A stretch of DNA of 64,000 nucleotides from Candidatus Brocadia sp. WS118 (lineage in GTDB: Bacteria > Planctomycetota > Brocadiia > Brocadiales > Brocadiaceae). A program made the translations under genes and the position numbers. The notes beneath the pieces are model-generated. The model was given only the letters and a program-made list of their open reading frames with translations, ran no database searches and had not been told where the DNA came from. Shown here in pieces: positions 42,161 through 50,780 of this stretch; the first letter of the stretch is position 1, and every line of letters begins with the position of its first letter. The DNA lies in NCBI GenBank assembly GCA_007618135.1, contig PHFX01000001.1, positions 1 through 64,000 of the forward strand, in the 5' to 3' direction.

Positions 42161-43030
42161 ATGCGACATATTCTAACGATTCGATACGGTGTGCTGAAAA
42201 ACACATCCGATTTCTATACACCCTTTGACTCCCTCAAAAAAGGAGAACCGGTTATAATTCGGTCTCATCGAGGCGTAGAGTTTGGCGAGGTAGTCACGAA
42301 GGTTAAAGAAATTATGGATGATGTCTCAACGGAAGGTCTTGGAGAAATTTTACGAAAAGCCACTCCTGACGATAAGGAAAAACAGAAAAAAATCCAGGAC
42401 GAACTAATTCCTATTGAATTCAGGTTTTGCCAAAAAAAGATAAAAGATCACAAGCTCCTCATGAAATTGGCTAATGTTGAACACCTCTTTGGAACCAAAA
42501 AAATTATCTTCTACTATCTTGCTAATGGGCGCGTAGATTTCCGTGAGCTCGTAAAAGATTTGGCAAAAGAATACCAGGCCCGTATAGAAATGAAACAAAT
42601 CGGGGTTCGTGATGAAGCACGGCTTTTAGCTGATTATGAACACTGTGGACGAGAGCTGTGTTGCAGGTCCTTCCTTAAAAATCTCGAACCTGTTACGATG
42701 AAAATGGCAAAAAACCAGAAGGCCACGTTAGATCCCTCCAAGATATCAGGCAGATGTGGACGACTCATGTGTTGTTTACGTTACGAAGACAAAGTCTATG
42801 AAGAATTAAAGTATGCTTTGCCAAGAAAAGGTTCTGTTGTCAAAACTGCGCAAGGAATTGGTGAAGTTGTTAATCATGATGTCTTACAACAACAGGTTAC
42901 CATTGAATTGGAAAACGGAAGCAGGATTAACATATCAGTTTCCGAAATTATTGATAGGGGAAGAGACTCTTTGCGGCAAAAAGAGACAGCTTGTGATCAC
43001 CCCTGCGAAAAGGATTGTGGTCTTGAGTAA
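42161..43030 (+). CDS. PSP1/RicT-family protein
   Basis: Protein of about 289 residues: RYGVLKNTSDFYTPFDSLKK, GEPVIIRSHRGVEFGEV, EFRFCQKKIKDHKLLMKLAN, then the conserved cysteine cluster CGRELCC...SGRCGRLMCCLRYE of PSP1-domain proteins (YaaT/RicT in Bacillus, which binds an Fe-S cluster and affects RNA processing and phosphorelay). The start at ATG 42161 fits family N-termini; the longer TTG frame from 42104 is unlikely. Its 3' end overlaps metG by 8 bases. Confidence 0.88.
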   Translation: MRHILTIRYGVLKNTSDFYTPFDSLKKGEPVIIRSHRGVEFGEVVTKVKEIMDDVSTEGLGEILRKATPDDKEKQKKIQDELIPIEFRFCQKKIKDHKLLMKLANVEHLFGTKKIIFYYLANGRVDFRELVKDLAKEYQARIEMKQIGVRDEARLLADYEHCGRELCCRSFLKNLEPVTMKMAKNQKATLDPSKISGRCGRLMCCLRYEDKVYEELKYALPRKGSVVKTAQGIGEVVNHDVLQQQVTIELENGSRINISVSEIIDRGRDSLRQKETACDHPCEKDCGLE

Positions 43031-44543
43031 AAATACCTTTTACCTTACCACACCCATTTATTATGTCAATGACATACCACATATCGGCCATTCTTATACT
43101 ACCATCGCCGCTGACGTACTGGCCCGATATAAAAGAGCCAGGAACTTCAACGTATTCTTCCTGACAGGAACAGACGAGCATGGGCAAAAAATCCAAAAGG
43201 CGGCACAGGCCTGCAATAAATCTCCTATAGAATTTGTGAACGATGTGGTAGAAAAATTCAAAACCTTGTGGAACGATCTCAATATCTCACATGATGATTT
43301 CATACGGACAACTGAGGAACGGCATTGCCGCCGCGTCAAAAAAATCTTTCAGCAAATCCGCGAGAACGGCGATATCTACCTGGGAGAATACGAAGGATGG
43401 TATTGCATCCCCTGCGAAAGTTTCTGGATCGAATCACAGCTGAAAGAAAAAAAATGCCCTGAATGCAACCGGTCTGTCGAAAAAGTAAAAGAAAAAAATT
43501 ATTTCTTTCGGTTGTCAAATTATCAGAAACGTCTCCTTGAATATTATGATAAACACCCTTCTTTTGTCCAGCCGGAGTCGAGAAGAAATGAATTATTGCA
43601 GAGAATCAAATCTCAGATAGAAGATGTCAGCATTAGCCGTTCTGCCGTAGAATGGGGCATTCCAGTTCCTTCGGATCCAACGCATACGATCTATGTCTGG
43701 ATTGATGCACTTTTGAACTATATTACTGCATTAGGTTATGATGATGACCTACCAACATTTCAAAAATACTGGCCTGCAAGCGTCCATATCATCGGGAAAG
43801 AAATCTTGTGGTTTCACGGAGTCATCTGGCCTGCAATACTCATGTCGTTAAAAATAGATTTGCCTTTTAAAATCTTTGCGCATGGCTGGTGGACGATTGA
43901 AGGACAAAAGATCTCAAAATCTTTAGGCAATGCCATAGACCCGCTCAGTATTATTCGATCGTATGGCACAGATGCTTATCGCTATTTTTTACTGAGGGAA
44001 GTCCCTTTTGGGTTAGATGGAAATTTCTCATACAGCGCTCTCATTCAGAGAATAAATTCCGATCTCGGTAACGATCTTGGCAATCTCTTACAACGCACAT
44101 TAACCATGATCGAAAAATATTTTCAGGGAATCATCCCTGATGTCCCTCGTGCTGACGATGAACTAAGAAGGGCATCACGAATTACCCTTGATGAAATGGA
44201 CCGAGAAATGGACGAACTCCAATTTAGCAGGGCGCTTGAGATTATTTGGGAATTTATTGGTGCTGCCAATAAATTCATAGAATACAAGAAACCCTGGTTG
44301 CTGGCTAAAACAAGCGAGACACGATCACAGCTTACCGCCGTCATCGGATCACTCGTACAAGCTATCAAAGACATTTCCGTTTTTATCTATCCGTTCATGC
44401 CAACAACAGCAGCGGAAATTCAACGGCAACTTGGTATCTTAGAAAGCAATCAACTCCCTTGTTTGGAGTTTCAACAAAGTTTTAAGGAAGGCATGGTCAC
44501 GCGAAAGGGGAGACCCTTATTCCCGAGAATCGAACCTGTTTAA
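43023..44543 (+). CDS. metG: methionyl-tRNA synthetase
   Basis: Protein of about 506 residues charging tRNA-Met. The HIGH motif (HIGHSY) is near residue 20 and the KISKS form of the KMSKS loop at about 300. A zinc-knuckle CIPCESFW...KKCPECNRS belongs to the short (type 2b) form without C-terminal EMAP domain. The start is TTG at 43023: AAGGA is 8 bases upstream and no ATG lies near the homologous start. It overlaps the stop region of the PSP1 gene by 8 bases, so expression is probably coupled. A GTG at 43017 is the alternative. Confidence 0.93.
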   Translation: MSKNTFYLTTPIYYVNDIPHIGHSYTTIAADVLARYKRARNFNVFFLTGTDEHGQKIQKAAQACNKSPIEFVNDVVEKFKTLWNDLNISHDDFIRTTEERHCRRVKKIFQQIRENGDIYLGEYEGWYCIPCESFWIESQLKEKKCPECNRSVEKVKEKNYFFRLSNYQKRLLEYYDKHPSFVQPESRRNELLQRIKSQIEDVSISRSAVEWGIPVPSDPTHTIYVWIDALLNYITALGYDDDLPTFQKYWPASVHIIGKEILWFHGVIWPAILMSLKIDLPFKIFAHGWWTIEGQKISKSLGNAIDPLSIIRSYGTDAYRYFLLREVPFGLDGNFSYSALIQRINSDLGNDLGNLLQRTLTMIEKYFQGIIPDVPRADDELRRASRITLDEMDREMDELQFSRALEIIWEFIGAANKFIEYKKPWLLAKTSETRSQLTAVIGSLVQAIKDISVFIYPFMPTTAAEIQRQLGILESNQLPCLEFQQSFKEGMVTRKGRPLFPRIEPV

Positions 44544-44578
44544 CCTTTTTTAATATTTGGAGTTTTGGAGTTACGGAT

Positions 44579-45016
44579 ATGACAAAAGCATGGCACAAGA
44601 TAAAAGAAATTATTAATAAAGACCCGCGCTATTCTTTGCAAGCTTACCAATTTGTATTTGAGGCCCTTGACTATACCACAAACATGCTTGGTAAAAATCA
44701 ACATAAAACAACTGATGCAGATCGCCATGTAACCGGGAAACAACTCATGGAGGGTATCAGAAAATACGCCTTAAAACAATTCGGTTACATGTCGTTAACC
44801 GTATTCGAACTATGGGGTATAAAACAAGATGCAGATTTTGGAAATATCGTTTTTAACCTGGTGGAAAGCGGCCTTATGGGGAAAACCGAAACAGACTCAC
44901 CGGATGACTTTAAAAATACTTACGATTTCAAAAAGGCCTTTGATGAAGGATTCAAGTTTGACGGGAAATATGATATCCATTTATCGCTCAAAGCATTGGG
45001 AATCAAGAAAAGATAG
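44579..45016 (+). CDS. Minf_1886-type conserved protein of PVC bacteria
   Basis: Protein of 145 residues with the pattern RYSLQAYQFVFEALDYT, HVTGKQLMEGIRKYALKQFG and DFGNIVFNLVESGLMGKTE, then KKAFDEGF near the C-terminus, as in the small uncharacterised family seen in Planctomycetes and Verrucomicrobia. Function unknown. It follows metG by 35 bases in the same direction. Confidence 0.78.
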   Translation: MTKAWHKIKEIINKDPRYSLQAYQFVFEALDYTTNMLGKNQHKTTDADRHVTGKQLMEGIRKYALKQFGYMSLTVFELWGIKQDADFGNIVFNLVESGLMGKTETDSPDDFKNTYDFKKAFDEGFKFDGKYDIHLSLKALGIKKR

Positions 45017-45019
45017 TCG

Positions 45020-45658
45020 TTAAGCATCTTTCACACAACGAAATCCGACATTGTTATCTTTCCCTTCGGGATAGCTACAACTTCGATAGGCACTCCTCAG
45101 AATATAATGATGGTTAAGCCATGACCCGCCCCTCACCACGCGAAACTTTGCTTCTTCATACCAGTCTTCACACCATTCCCAAACATTGCCAGCCATATCA
45201 AAACAACCATACGGACTCGCACCTTCTTTTCGGTTGCCAACCGGCGCCGGGGCACCCGTATTGGGATCCTGATTATAAACAGCTTTCATACTATCTGGTT
45301 GTATATTTCCCCACGGATACTCCCTGCCATCGGTTCCACGTGCCGCTTTTTCCCATTCCACTTCCCTGGGAAGTCGCTTGCCTGCCCATTTTGCATACGA
45401 AACAGCATCCTTCCAGCTAATACCCACCACCGGCTGCGCTGGTTTATTAAATCGCTCGTTGTTCCAAAATAACGGTTCCTGCGACCGTGTCTCACCGAGA
45501 AATTTTTTATATTGAAAATTCGTTACGGGAAATCTATCAATATAAAAAGCTTCAACAGAAACAACCTTTCTTTCCTCACCCATAATAAATTCCCCCGACG
45601 GCACAAGAACCATTTCCGAGCCGTCTTTCTCATTAATGATATTTGCCAACATCGTCAT
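45020..45658 (-). CDS. SUMF1/FGE-fold protein lacking the active-site cysteines
   Basis: Protein of 212 residues: MVLVPSGEFIMGEE, YIDRFPVTNFQYKKFL, VVGISWKDAVSYAKWAGKRL, GNVWEWCEDW and RGGSWLNHHYILRSAYRS, GFRC: the complete FGE-sulfatase fold. The cysteine pair that in true formylglycine-generating enzymes follows RGGS is replaced by LNHHYI, so sulfatase maturation is not expected. It is last of a minus-strand group with the TPR lipoprotein and DUF192 protein. Confidence 0.87.
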   Translation of the reverse strand: MTMLANIINEKDGSEMVLVPSGEFIMGEERKVVSVEAFYIDRFPVTNFQYKKFLGETRSQEPLFWNNERFNKPAQPVVGISWKDAVSYAKWAGKRLPREVEWEKAARGTDGREYPWGNIQPDSMKAVYNQDPNTGAPAPVGNRKEGASPYGCFDMAGNVWEWCEDWYEEAKFRVVRGGSWLNHHYILRSAYRSCSYPEGKDNNVGFRCVKDA

Positions 45659-45693
45659 GCTTGTAACACCTATAGCAAAGAAATGGTTTAAGA

Positions 45694-46434
45694 TTATTTC
45701 TCTTTCTTCTCTGTTGTTTTCTTGCTTTTACCGGAGCTTTTTTTCCCTCTCTTCTGAGTCAGTTGCCGAAAGAGTTTTCTTGCATCTGCATCTTTTACAT
45801 CACCTGCGAGGGCTTTTTCTGCCTCAGTTAATGCACGCTCCAGTTGTCCCTTATCACGATAAGCAACACCAAGATTATAGTGAAGCACCTTGTCGTCCGG
45901 ATCTTCCTTGAGCAGCGATTCCCATATCACTATTGCATCATCTACTTTTTTACAATCGTAGTACGCATCCGCCAGGCTATACGAAATGTCTTCATATTTT
46001 GGGTCTATCTCCAAGACCTTTTTTAACTCCTCAATCCCTTCTGCACAGGAGCCTTTGTCTAAAAGAATAAAACCCAAATTATAATGCGCCTCGATGTGAT
46101 TTGGTTCTAATTCAATAACTCTTTTATACATGGTGATTGCATCATCTATCATCTCCTCATCAGAATATGCTGATGCAAGCTCAAAACACACCTCCGCATC
46201 GCCCGGATTGTCTGCCAGCGCTTTTTTAAATTCCTCAATTGCCTCTCGGTTTTTTCCATTCTCATAAAGTGATAAACCGAGTTCCTTATGTCCTTTTGTT
46301 GTTCCCGTTGACAGTAACGTTTCCTCTCCTGTTGTCCGGGACGGCTCTTTTTTGCATCCCTGAAAACTGCATGAAATAATGCATAGAAAAAAGACCCCAT
46401 TTATGCCAAACATTCTTGCTCGCTTTGTATCCAT
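45694..46434 (-). CDS. TPR lipoprotein
   Basis: Protein of 246 residues: lipobox FQGC at about residue 27, then about five tetratricopeptide repeats (LGLSLYENGKNREAIEEF, DAEVCFELASAYSDEEMIDD, HIEAHYNLGFILLDKGSCAE, DISYSLADAYYDCKKVDD, VLHYNLGVAYRDKGQLER), and a Lys-rich tail. It is an adaptor at the envelope. AAGGA lies 9 bases before ATG. It begins 25 bases after the DUF192 gene and ends 35 bases before the SUMF1 gene. Confidence 0.85.
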   Translation of the reverse strand: MDTKRARMFGINGVFFLCIISCSFQGCKKEPSRTTGEETLLSTGTTKGHKELGLSLYENGKNREAIEEFKKALADNPGDAEVCFELASAYSDEEMIDDAITMYKRVIELEPNHIEAHYNLGFILLDKGSCAEGIEELKKVLEIDPKYEDISYSLADAYYDCKKVDDAIVIWESLLKEDPDDKVLHYNLGVAYRDKGQLERALTEAEKALAGDVKDADARKLFRQLTQKRGKKSSGKSKKTTEKKEK

Positions 46435-46459
46435 GCAACATATCCTTTTTTATAAAGAA

Positions 46460-46936
46460 TTATCGTACCTCAGCCCGTGGTATCTTTACGGTATCACCCT
46501 CTCTTACGTTATGTGCTTTGAACCAGCCATCTTTCATCTCAAGGGCATATTTGACTTTTTCCCTTGAAACATGGGTATCCAAACTATAGGGTTTCATGGA
46601 TTCTATTTGCACAATTCGGCCATCTGCCTTAATAAAGGCTATAGAAAGGGGAATACGGGTGTCTTTCATCCAGAAAGATACATGCTTCTCTTTCTGAAAA
46701 ATAAAAAGCATTCCTTCATTATCGCCTAATATATCACGATACATCAAACCTAAAATTTGCTCTTCAGAAGTAGTTGCCAACTCTATTTCCAGCTCGATTC
46801 CGGCTACATTTATCGGCACCATTTTGTTTCTTTTTGACGCATCACAACAAATCTCTCTGCTACCGGCGCATATTACCACGGTGCAAATGAAAAGTATCAT
46901 GAGGGAAATATAGCCATACCTTCTTTCTGTATCCAT
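46460..46936 (-). CDS. DUF192 exported protein
   Basis: Protein of 158 residues: N-terminal hydrophobic segment (SLMILFICTVVICAG) with a Cys pair, then a DUF192 domain: IELATTSEEQILGLMYRD, MLFIFQKEKHVSFWMKDTRI and the ALEMKDGWFKAHNVREGD end. The family is widespread in exported form and of unknown function. It heads the DUF192-TPR-SUMF1 unit. Confidence 0.87.
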   Translation of the reverse strand: MDTERRYGYISLMILFICTVVICAGSREICCDASKRNKMVPINVAGIELEIELATTSEEQILGLMYRDILGDNEGMLFIFQKEKHVSFWMKDTRIPLSIAFIKADGRIVQIESMKPYSLDTHVSREKVKYALEMKDGWFKAHNVREGDTVKIPRAEVR

Positions 46937-47046
46937 ATCATCATTCTCTAAAAATTATACCCAGAGAATATTTTACGAACCTCAAAACTAAAGTCAACCT
47001 ATTTCTAAACTTGACTTACTCCAACCAACCAGATATAGTTCTGATC

Positions 47047-48507
47047 ATGCGCTTAGATAACCTCTCTTATAAGATTTTCAACACCATAACGAAATACCAG
47101 ATTATTAAGCCTCGTGATTCCCTCATTGTCGGAGTATCTGGGGGACCCGATTCTGTAGCTCTCATTAAAATTCTCCATGCTATTAACTCGGCAAAAAACC
47201 TCCATCTCAGTATATTTCTAGCGCATCTTAATCACCAACTACGGGGAACGTCTTCCGAAGAGGACGCACAATTTGTCCAAAATTTATCGAACGAACTTTC
47301 CCTGCCCTTTATCCTAAAAAGCGTAAATATAGAAAAGATTGCAGCCCAAACGAAGCGTTCAATTGAAGAAACCGCCCGGAGAGAGCGATATAAATTTTTT
47401 ATGGAATCGGCACAAGTACATAGCGCTTCTGCCGTAGTAACCGGGCATACTGCAGATGATAACGCTGAAACCATTCTTCACCGGATAATCCGGGGAACAG
47501 GAACGCTGGGACTCGGAGGAATACCCCTTAAACGTCCATTAACTACAGGTTCTCCGATATACCTTGTACGTCCCCTTCTCTTCGTCTGGAGAAAAGAAAT
47601 TATTGAATATCTCGGCGAAAAGCACTGCAACTACAGAACAGATGCCTCCAATGACGATCGGATATACCTCCGGAATAAGATACGGCTCGAATTGATCCCT
47701 TTCCTGGAAAACCAGTATAACCCCAATGTTAAAAACCTCTTGATACAACTATGCCAAATTCTCAATCTACAGAATGAGTTTTTCGTTACGGAAGCAAAAA
47801 AAATATTGCAAGCTTCTACCGTGGAAATAAAGCATGATTCGTATACCCTTGACACCCGCTATTTAACACAATATCCGAAGATCTTGCAGTATTTCGCATT
47901 GAGGGAAATTTTGAACACCTTGCATGCCCCATTAAACGAGATCACGTATAGCCACTATACAAAGATATTGGATGAAATAACCAGGAAAGGGAAGGGGCGC
48001 CATTTCCAATTACCCGAAAGACTTTCCTTATGGTACGAACACGGCATGCTTCATTTTCAAAAAGACCTCCTCCCTACACGAAGCAGACCATCATCAGAAA
48101 CCACGATCCAAATACCAGGCATAACACCCGTTCCGCCTTCGGGACATTTGGTCGCTGAAATTTCAGACATACAAAATTTCTCCCTGGAAACCTATAAAAA
48201 GCACAAAACAAGGGATGAAGAAGCGCTTGATTTGCAGCGTATCATTATGCCGCTTTCTGTAAGGATGCGCAAAGACGGGGACACGATTTCCCCGCTCGGT
48301 ACCCAGGGACACAAAAAACTGAAAGACCTCTTTATTGATAAAAAAGTCCCGGCAAAAGAACGCGATGCTATCCCCATTATTGTAATGAATAATCAGCCGG
48401 TTTGCGTTATGGGAATCTGTATTGACAACAAGGTAAAGGTTACTGCCAACACGAAAAAAATTTTAACCCTCACCTTCCATAGGCACTATGAGAAAACAAT
48501 ACTATGA
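47047..48507 (+). CDS. tilS: tRNA(Ile)-lysidine synthase
   Basis: Protein of about 486 residues. The PP-loop SGGPDS at residues 31-36, FLAHLNHQLRG, GHTADDNAETILHRIIRGTG and ASNDDRIYLRNKIR are the TilS N-terminal signatures. A C-terminal TilS domain ends with VRMRKDGDTISPLGTQGHKKL, FIDKKVPAKERD. It makes lysidine in the CAU anticodon of tRNA-Ile2. Start at ATG 47047; a TTG at 47011 is less likely. Confidence 0.92.
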   Translation: MRLDNLSYKIFNTITKYQIIKPRDSLIVGVSGGPDSVALIKILHAINSAKNLHLSIFLAHLNHQLRGTSSEEDAQFVQNLSNELSLPFILKSVNIEKIAAQTKRSIEETARRERYKFFMESAQVHSASAVVTGHTADDNAETILHRIIRGTGTLGLGGIPLKRPLTTGSPIYLVRPLLFVWRKEIIEYLGEKHCNYRTDASNDDRIYLRNKIRLELIPFLENQYNPNVKNLLIQLCQILNLQNEFFVTEAKKILQASTVEIKHDSYTLDTRYLTQYPKILQYFALREILNTLHAPLNEITYSHYTKILDEITRKGKGRHFQLPERLSLWYEHGMLHFQKDLLPTRSRPSSETTIQIPGITPVPPSGHLVAEISDIQNFSLETYKKHKTRDEEALDLQRIIMPLSVRMRKDGDTISPLGTQGHKKLKDLFIDKKVPAKERDAIPIIVMNNQPVCVMGICIDNKVKVTANTKKILTLTFHRHYEKTIL

Positions 48508-48569
48508 AATACCCTTTTCACCGATCTGTAAGTGGATTTCGCCGTTTCAAATATTTTTCATGAGAGCAA

Positions 48570-50399
48570 CTATTCGTTTACCAGCTTTTTAAATTCAGGA
48601 TTTTCACCAAGGGTTACAAGATCAGGATTCTTCCTTGCTAAATCTTTGTATTGAGGATTCAACTCGACTGCTTTTTTTAGAGAAACCAAGGCATCTTCCT
48701 TATTTGAAAGCAAGGCGTATGCGCAGGCCTTATTGAACCATGCCGCATCAAAATCCGGCTTTATTTTTAAAGCCTTATCATATTCCGCTATCGCCTCCCT
48801 ATGATTTCCCATGGTATCCAATAAAAGCCCTTTATTGTTGAATGCCACAAAGAAGTCCGGTTTAACCTGGACAGCTCTGGTATACGATTCAAGCGCTTCT
48901 TGTTTTTTCCCCATTTCCTCAAACACATATCCCCTATAATTCCATGCTTCATGAACATTCCCGCTCAGTGTCGTTGCCTTATCAAAGGCTTGCAACGCTT
49001 CGGAATATTTTTTTAATTGCTTGAGAGCAAGCCCCTTATAGACCCAGACGTCAAAAGAATCAGGTTTAATATTCAGTGCCTCATCAAGCGTCTTAATCGC
49101 GCCTTCATATTTTTGAAGTTGTACGAGGGCATAACCCTTTTCTACCAGTGCCTCATTTTTGATCTTCGCCAGTCGCGGTATGTTTGCCGCTTCTTCATCG
49201 GTAACGATTTGGCACACTTTATCGAAAGCCTGCACAGCATCCGTATATTTTCCCAAACTCAACAAAGTAAATCCCTTTTTATTCCATACCTGAGGATAAT
49301 CAGGTCTTAATTTTATAGCAGCATCAAAAACCTTTATTGCATCTTCAGGCTTACCTAATTTAAACAACTCACAGCCCTTGTTCGTCATCGTTTCATATGA
49401 GTCAGGCTGTATTTTTAATGCCCTGTCATACGCCGTAACTGCTTCTGTATATTTTCCGAGACGAGACAATGCCAATCCTTTATTAGTCCATGCTCCATAA
49501 GAGTCTGGTTGAATATCTATGGTCTTTTCGTAGGCAGCAAGCGCTTCCTCATACCTGCCTAAGGCATCCAGGGCAAGCCCCTTCCCGTTCCAGGCGGCAT
49601 AAGAATCAGGTTTTAATTCAATTGCCTTGTTGAATGCATGCACAGCCCCTTCGTAATTGCCAAGGTCGGCAAGAGTAAAACCTTTATCCGCCCACGCTGC
49701 GTGTTCTGTGGGTTTTATCTCAATGGCTTTATCATAAGCCTCAACGGCCTCCTTATATTTCCGTAATCTTACATAACAGTTTCCCTTGTTTATCCACGCT
49801 TCATAATACTTTGGTTGAATAGCAATGGCCTTATCATACGCCGCCAGCGCCTCTGTTCTCCTCTCAGGGATTTTTACCAAAGCCAATCCCTTGTTATTCC
49901 ATGCTTCGTGCTCATCTGGCCGTATCTTGAGAATCCGATCATAGGTCTCAACTGCTCCCTCAATATCACCGATATGATCCTGTACATTCCCCTTGTTGTA
50001 AAGCGCCATCAGATCATCGGGTTTTATTTCCAATGCCTTGTTGACTGCCCTTATTGCTTCATCATACTTACCCGCATGGTCCAGAGATCTTCCCTTCATA
50101 TACCATGCCTCATAATATTCCGGCTTGTACTTAAGCGCTTCTTCAAACGATGCGATAGCTTCCGGATATTTGCCAAAATAATCAAGCACAACCCCTTTAC
50201 TACACCACGCCTCGGCAGAATCGGGTTTCAGCCGTATTGCATCCTCGTAAGCACCAAGGGCTTCCTGATACAGCTGCTTTCGAACGTACGCATCCCCCTC
50301 TTCCATAAACGCTTCATAATTTTCAGCGGTGTGTACTATGCCTTTTATGTTAGCAAGCAGTACGCACACCATAATTGGTACTATCATCACTTTTTTCAT
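48570..50399 (-). CDS. exported protein of about 16 tetratricopeptide repeats
   Basis: Protein of about 609 residues: signal peptide (VMIVPIMVCVLLANI), then TPR units each about 34 residues with the consensus AW-x-KG at the start of helix A and EAI/AL-x-x-Y-D-KA-I-x-I-KPD. One irregular repeat near residue 400 has a longer loop (VCQIVTDEEAANIPRL). It is a large periplasmic or surface scaffold for protein complexes; partner unknown. The start at ATG 50399 is 7 bases from AGGAGG; the preceding ATG at 50402 is 4 bases from it. Confidence 0.88.
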   Translation of the reverse strand: MKKVMIVPIMVCVLLANIKGIVHTAENYEAFMEEGDAYVRKQLYQEALGAYEDAIRLKPDSAEAWCSKGVVLDYFGKYPEAIASFEEALKYKPEYYEAWYMKGRSLDHAGKYDEAIRAVNKALEIKPDDLMALYNKGNVQDHIGDIEGAVETYDRILKIRPDEHEAWNNKGLALVKIPERRTEALAAYDKAIAIQPKYYEAWINKGNCYVRLRKYKEAVEAYDKAIEIKPTEHAAWADKGFTLADLGNYEGAVHAFNKAIELKPDSYAAWNGKGLALDALGRYEEALAAYEKTIDIQPDSYGAWTNKGLALSRLGKYTEAVTAYDRALKIQPDSYETMTNKGCELFKLGKPEDAIKVFDAAIKLRPDYPQVWNKKGFTLLSLGKYTDAVQAFDKVCQIVTDEEAANIPRLAKIKNEALVEKGYALVQLQKYEGAIKTLDEALNIKPDSFDVWVYKGLALKQLKKYSEALQAFDKATTLSGNVHEAWNYRGYVFEEMGKKQEALESYTRAVQVKPDFFVAFNNKGLLLDTMGNHREAIAEYDKALKIKPDFDAAWFNKACAYALLSNKEDALVSLKKAVELNPQYKDLARKNPDLVTLGENPEFKKLVNE

Positions 50400-50454
50400 C
50401 ATGGCTACCTCCTTTCGCTACGCACGAAATGAAAAAATTCCGCATAATATCATA

Positions 50455-50554
50455 GCGCAGCAAAGCCGCAACCAAGTCCCCTCTATCAAGAGGGGATTTA
50501 GGGGTGTGTTTAAAAACTTACAAAAAAAGGAAGTTTTTAAACAGTAATACTATA
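50455..50554. repeat. dispersed repeat, family F, forward copy
   Basis: Begins CGCAGCAAAGCCGCAAC, then CCCCTCTATCAAGAGGGG hairpin, GGTGTGTTTAAAAACTTACA, a small hairpin AAAACTT/AAGTTTT, and AGTAATACTATA. A second AGCAGCGAAGCCGCACC block follows at 50556. The gap upstream of the 16-TPR gene carries only repeats. Confidence 0.65.
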
Positions 50555-50595
50555 CAGCAGCGAAGCCGCACCCAATTCTCCGTTGTGAAAGCGGG

Positions 50596-50626
50596 AGATT
50601 GCTTCGGAAAAGACCCTCGCAATGAC
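50596..50626 (-). repeat. family A REP-like unit, reverse
   Basis: AGATTGCTTCGG...CCTCGCAATGAC. The partner unit at 50660-50686 faces away from it, the opposite arrangement to 1097-1163 and 4710-4776. Confidence 0.8.
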
Positions 50627-50659
50627 ACAGACTATGCCTTTGATGACATATGGTGCGTT

Positions 50660-50686
50660 GTCATTGCGAGCGAAGCGAAGCAATCT
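50660..50686 (+). repeat. family A REP-like unit, forward
   Basis: GTCATTGCGAGCGAAGCGAA followed by GCAATCT, without the insert present in the longer units. Confidence 0.8.
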
Positions 50687-50732
50687 TTCTCTCATAAACC
50701 ATCTGTACCGCCTGATAAGGGATAAATAGGGT

Positions 50733-50780
50733 TGTGAAAAAACTTACAAAAAAAAGAAGTTTTTACACCGTAATACTATA
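50733..50780. repeat. repeat family F, partial copy at the PLD-like gene 3' end
   Basis: TGTGAAAAAACTTACAAAAA, GAAGTTTTTAC, TAATACTATA: same as 50505-50554 except for a few positions. It runs directly into the stop codon of the next minus-strand gene (50776). Confidence 0.7.

Noticed and set aside
45020-45658. Formylglycine-generating enzyme for sulfatases
   Set aside because: The active-site cysteine pair after RGGS is missing and no sulfatase gene is recognised in the window.
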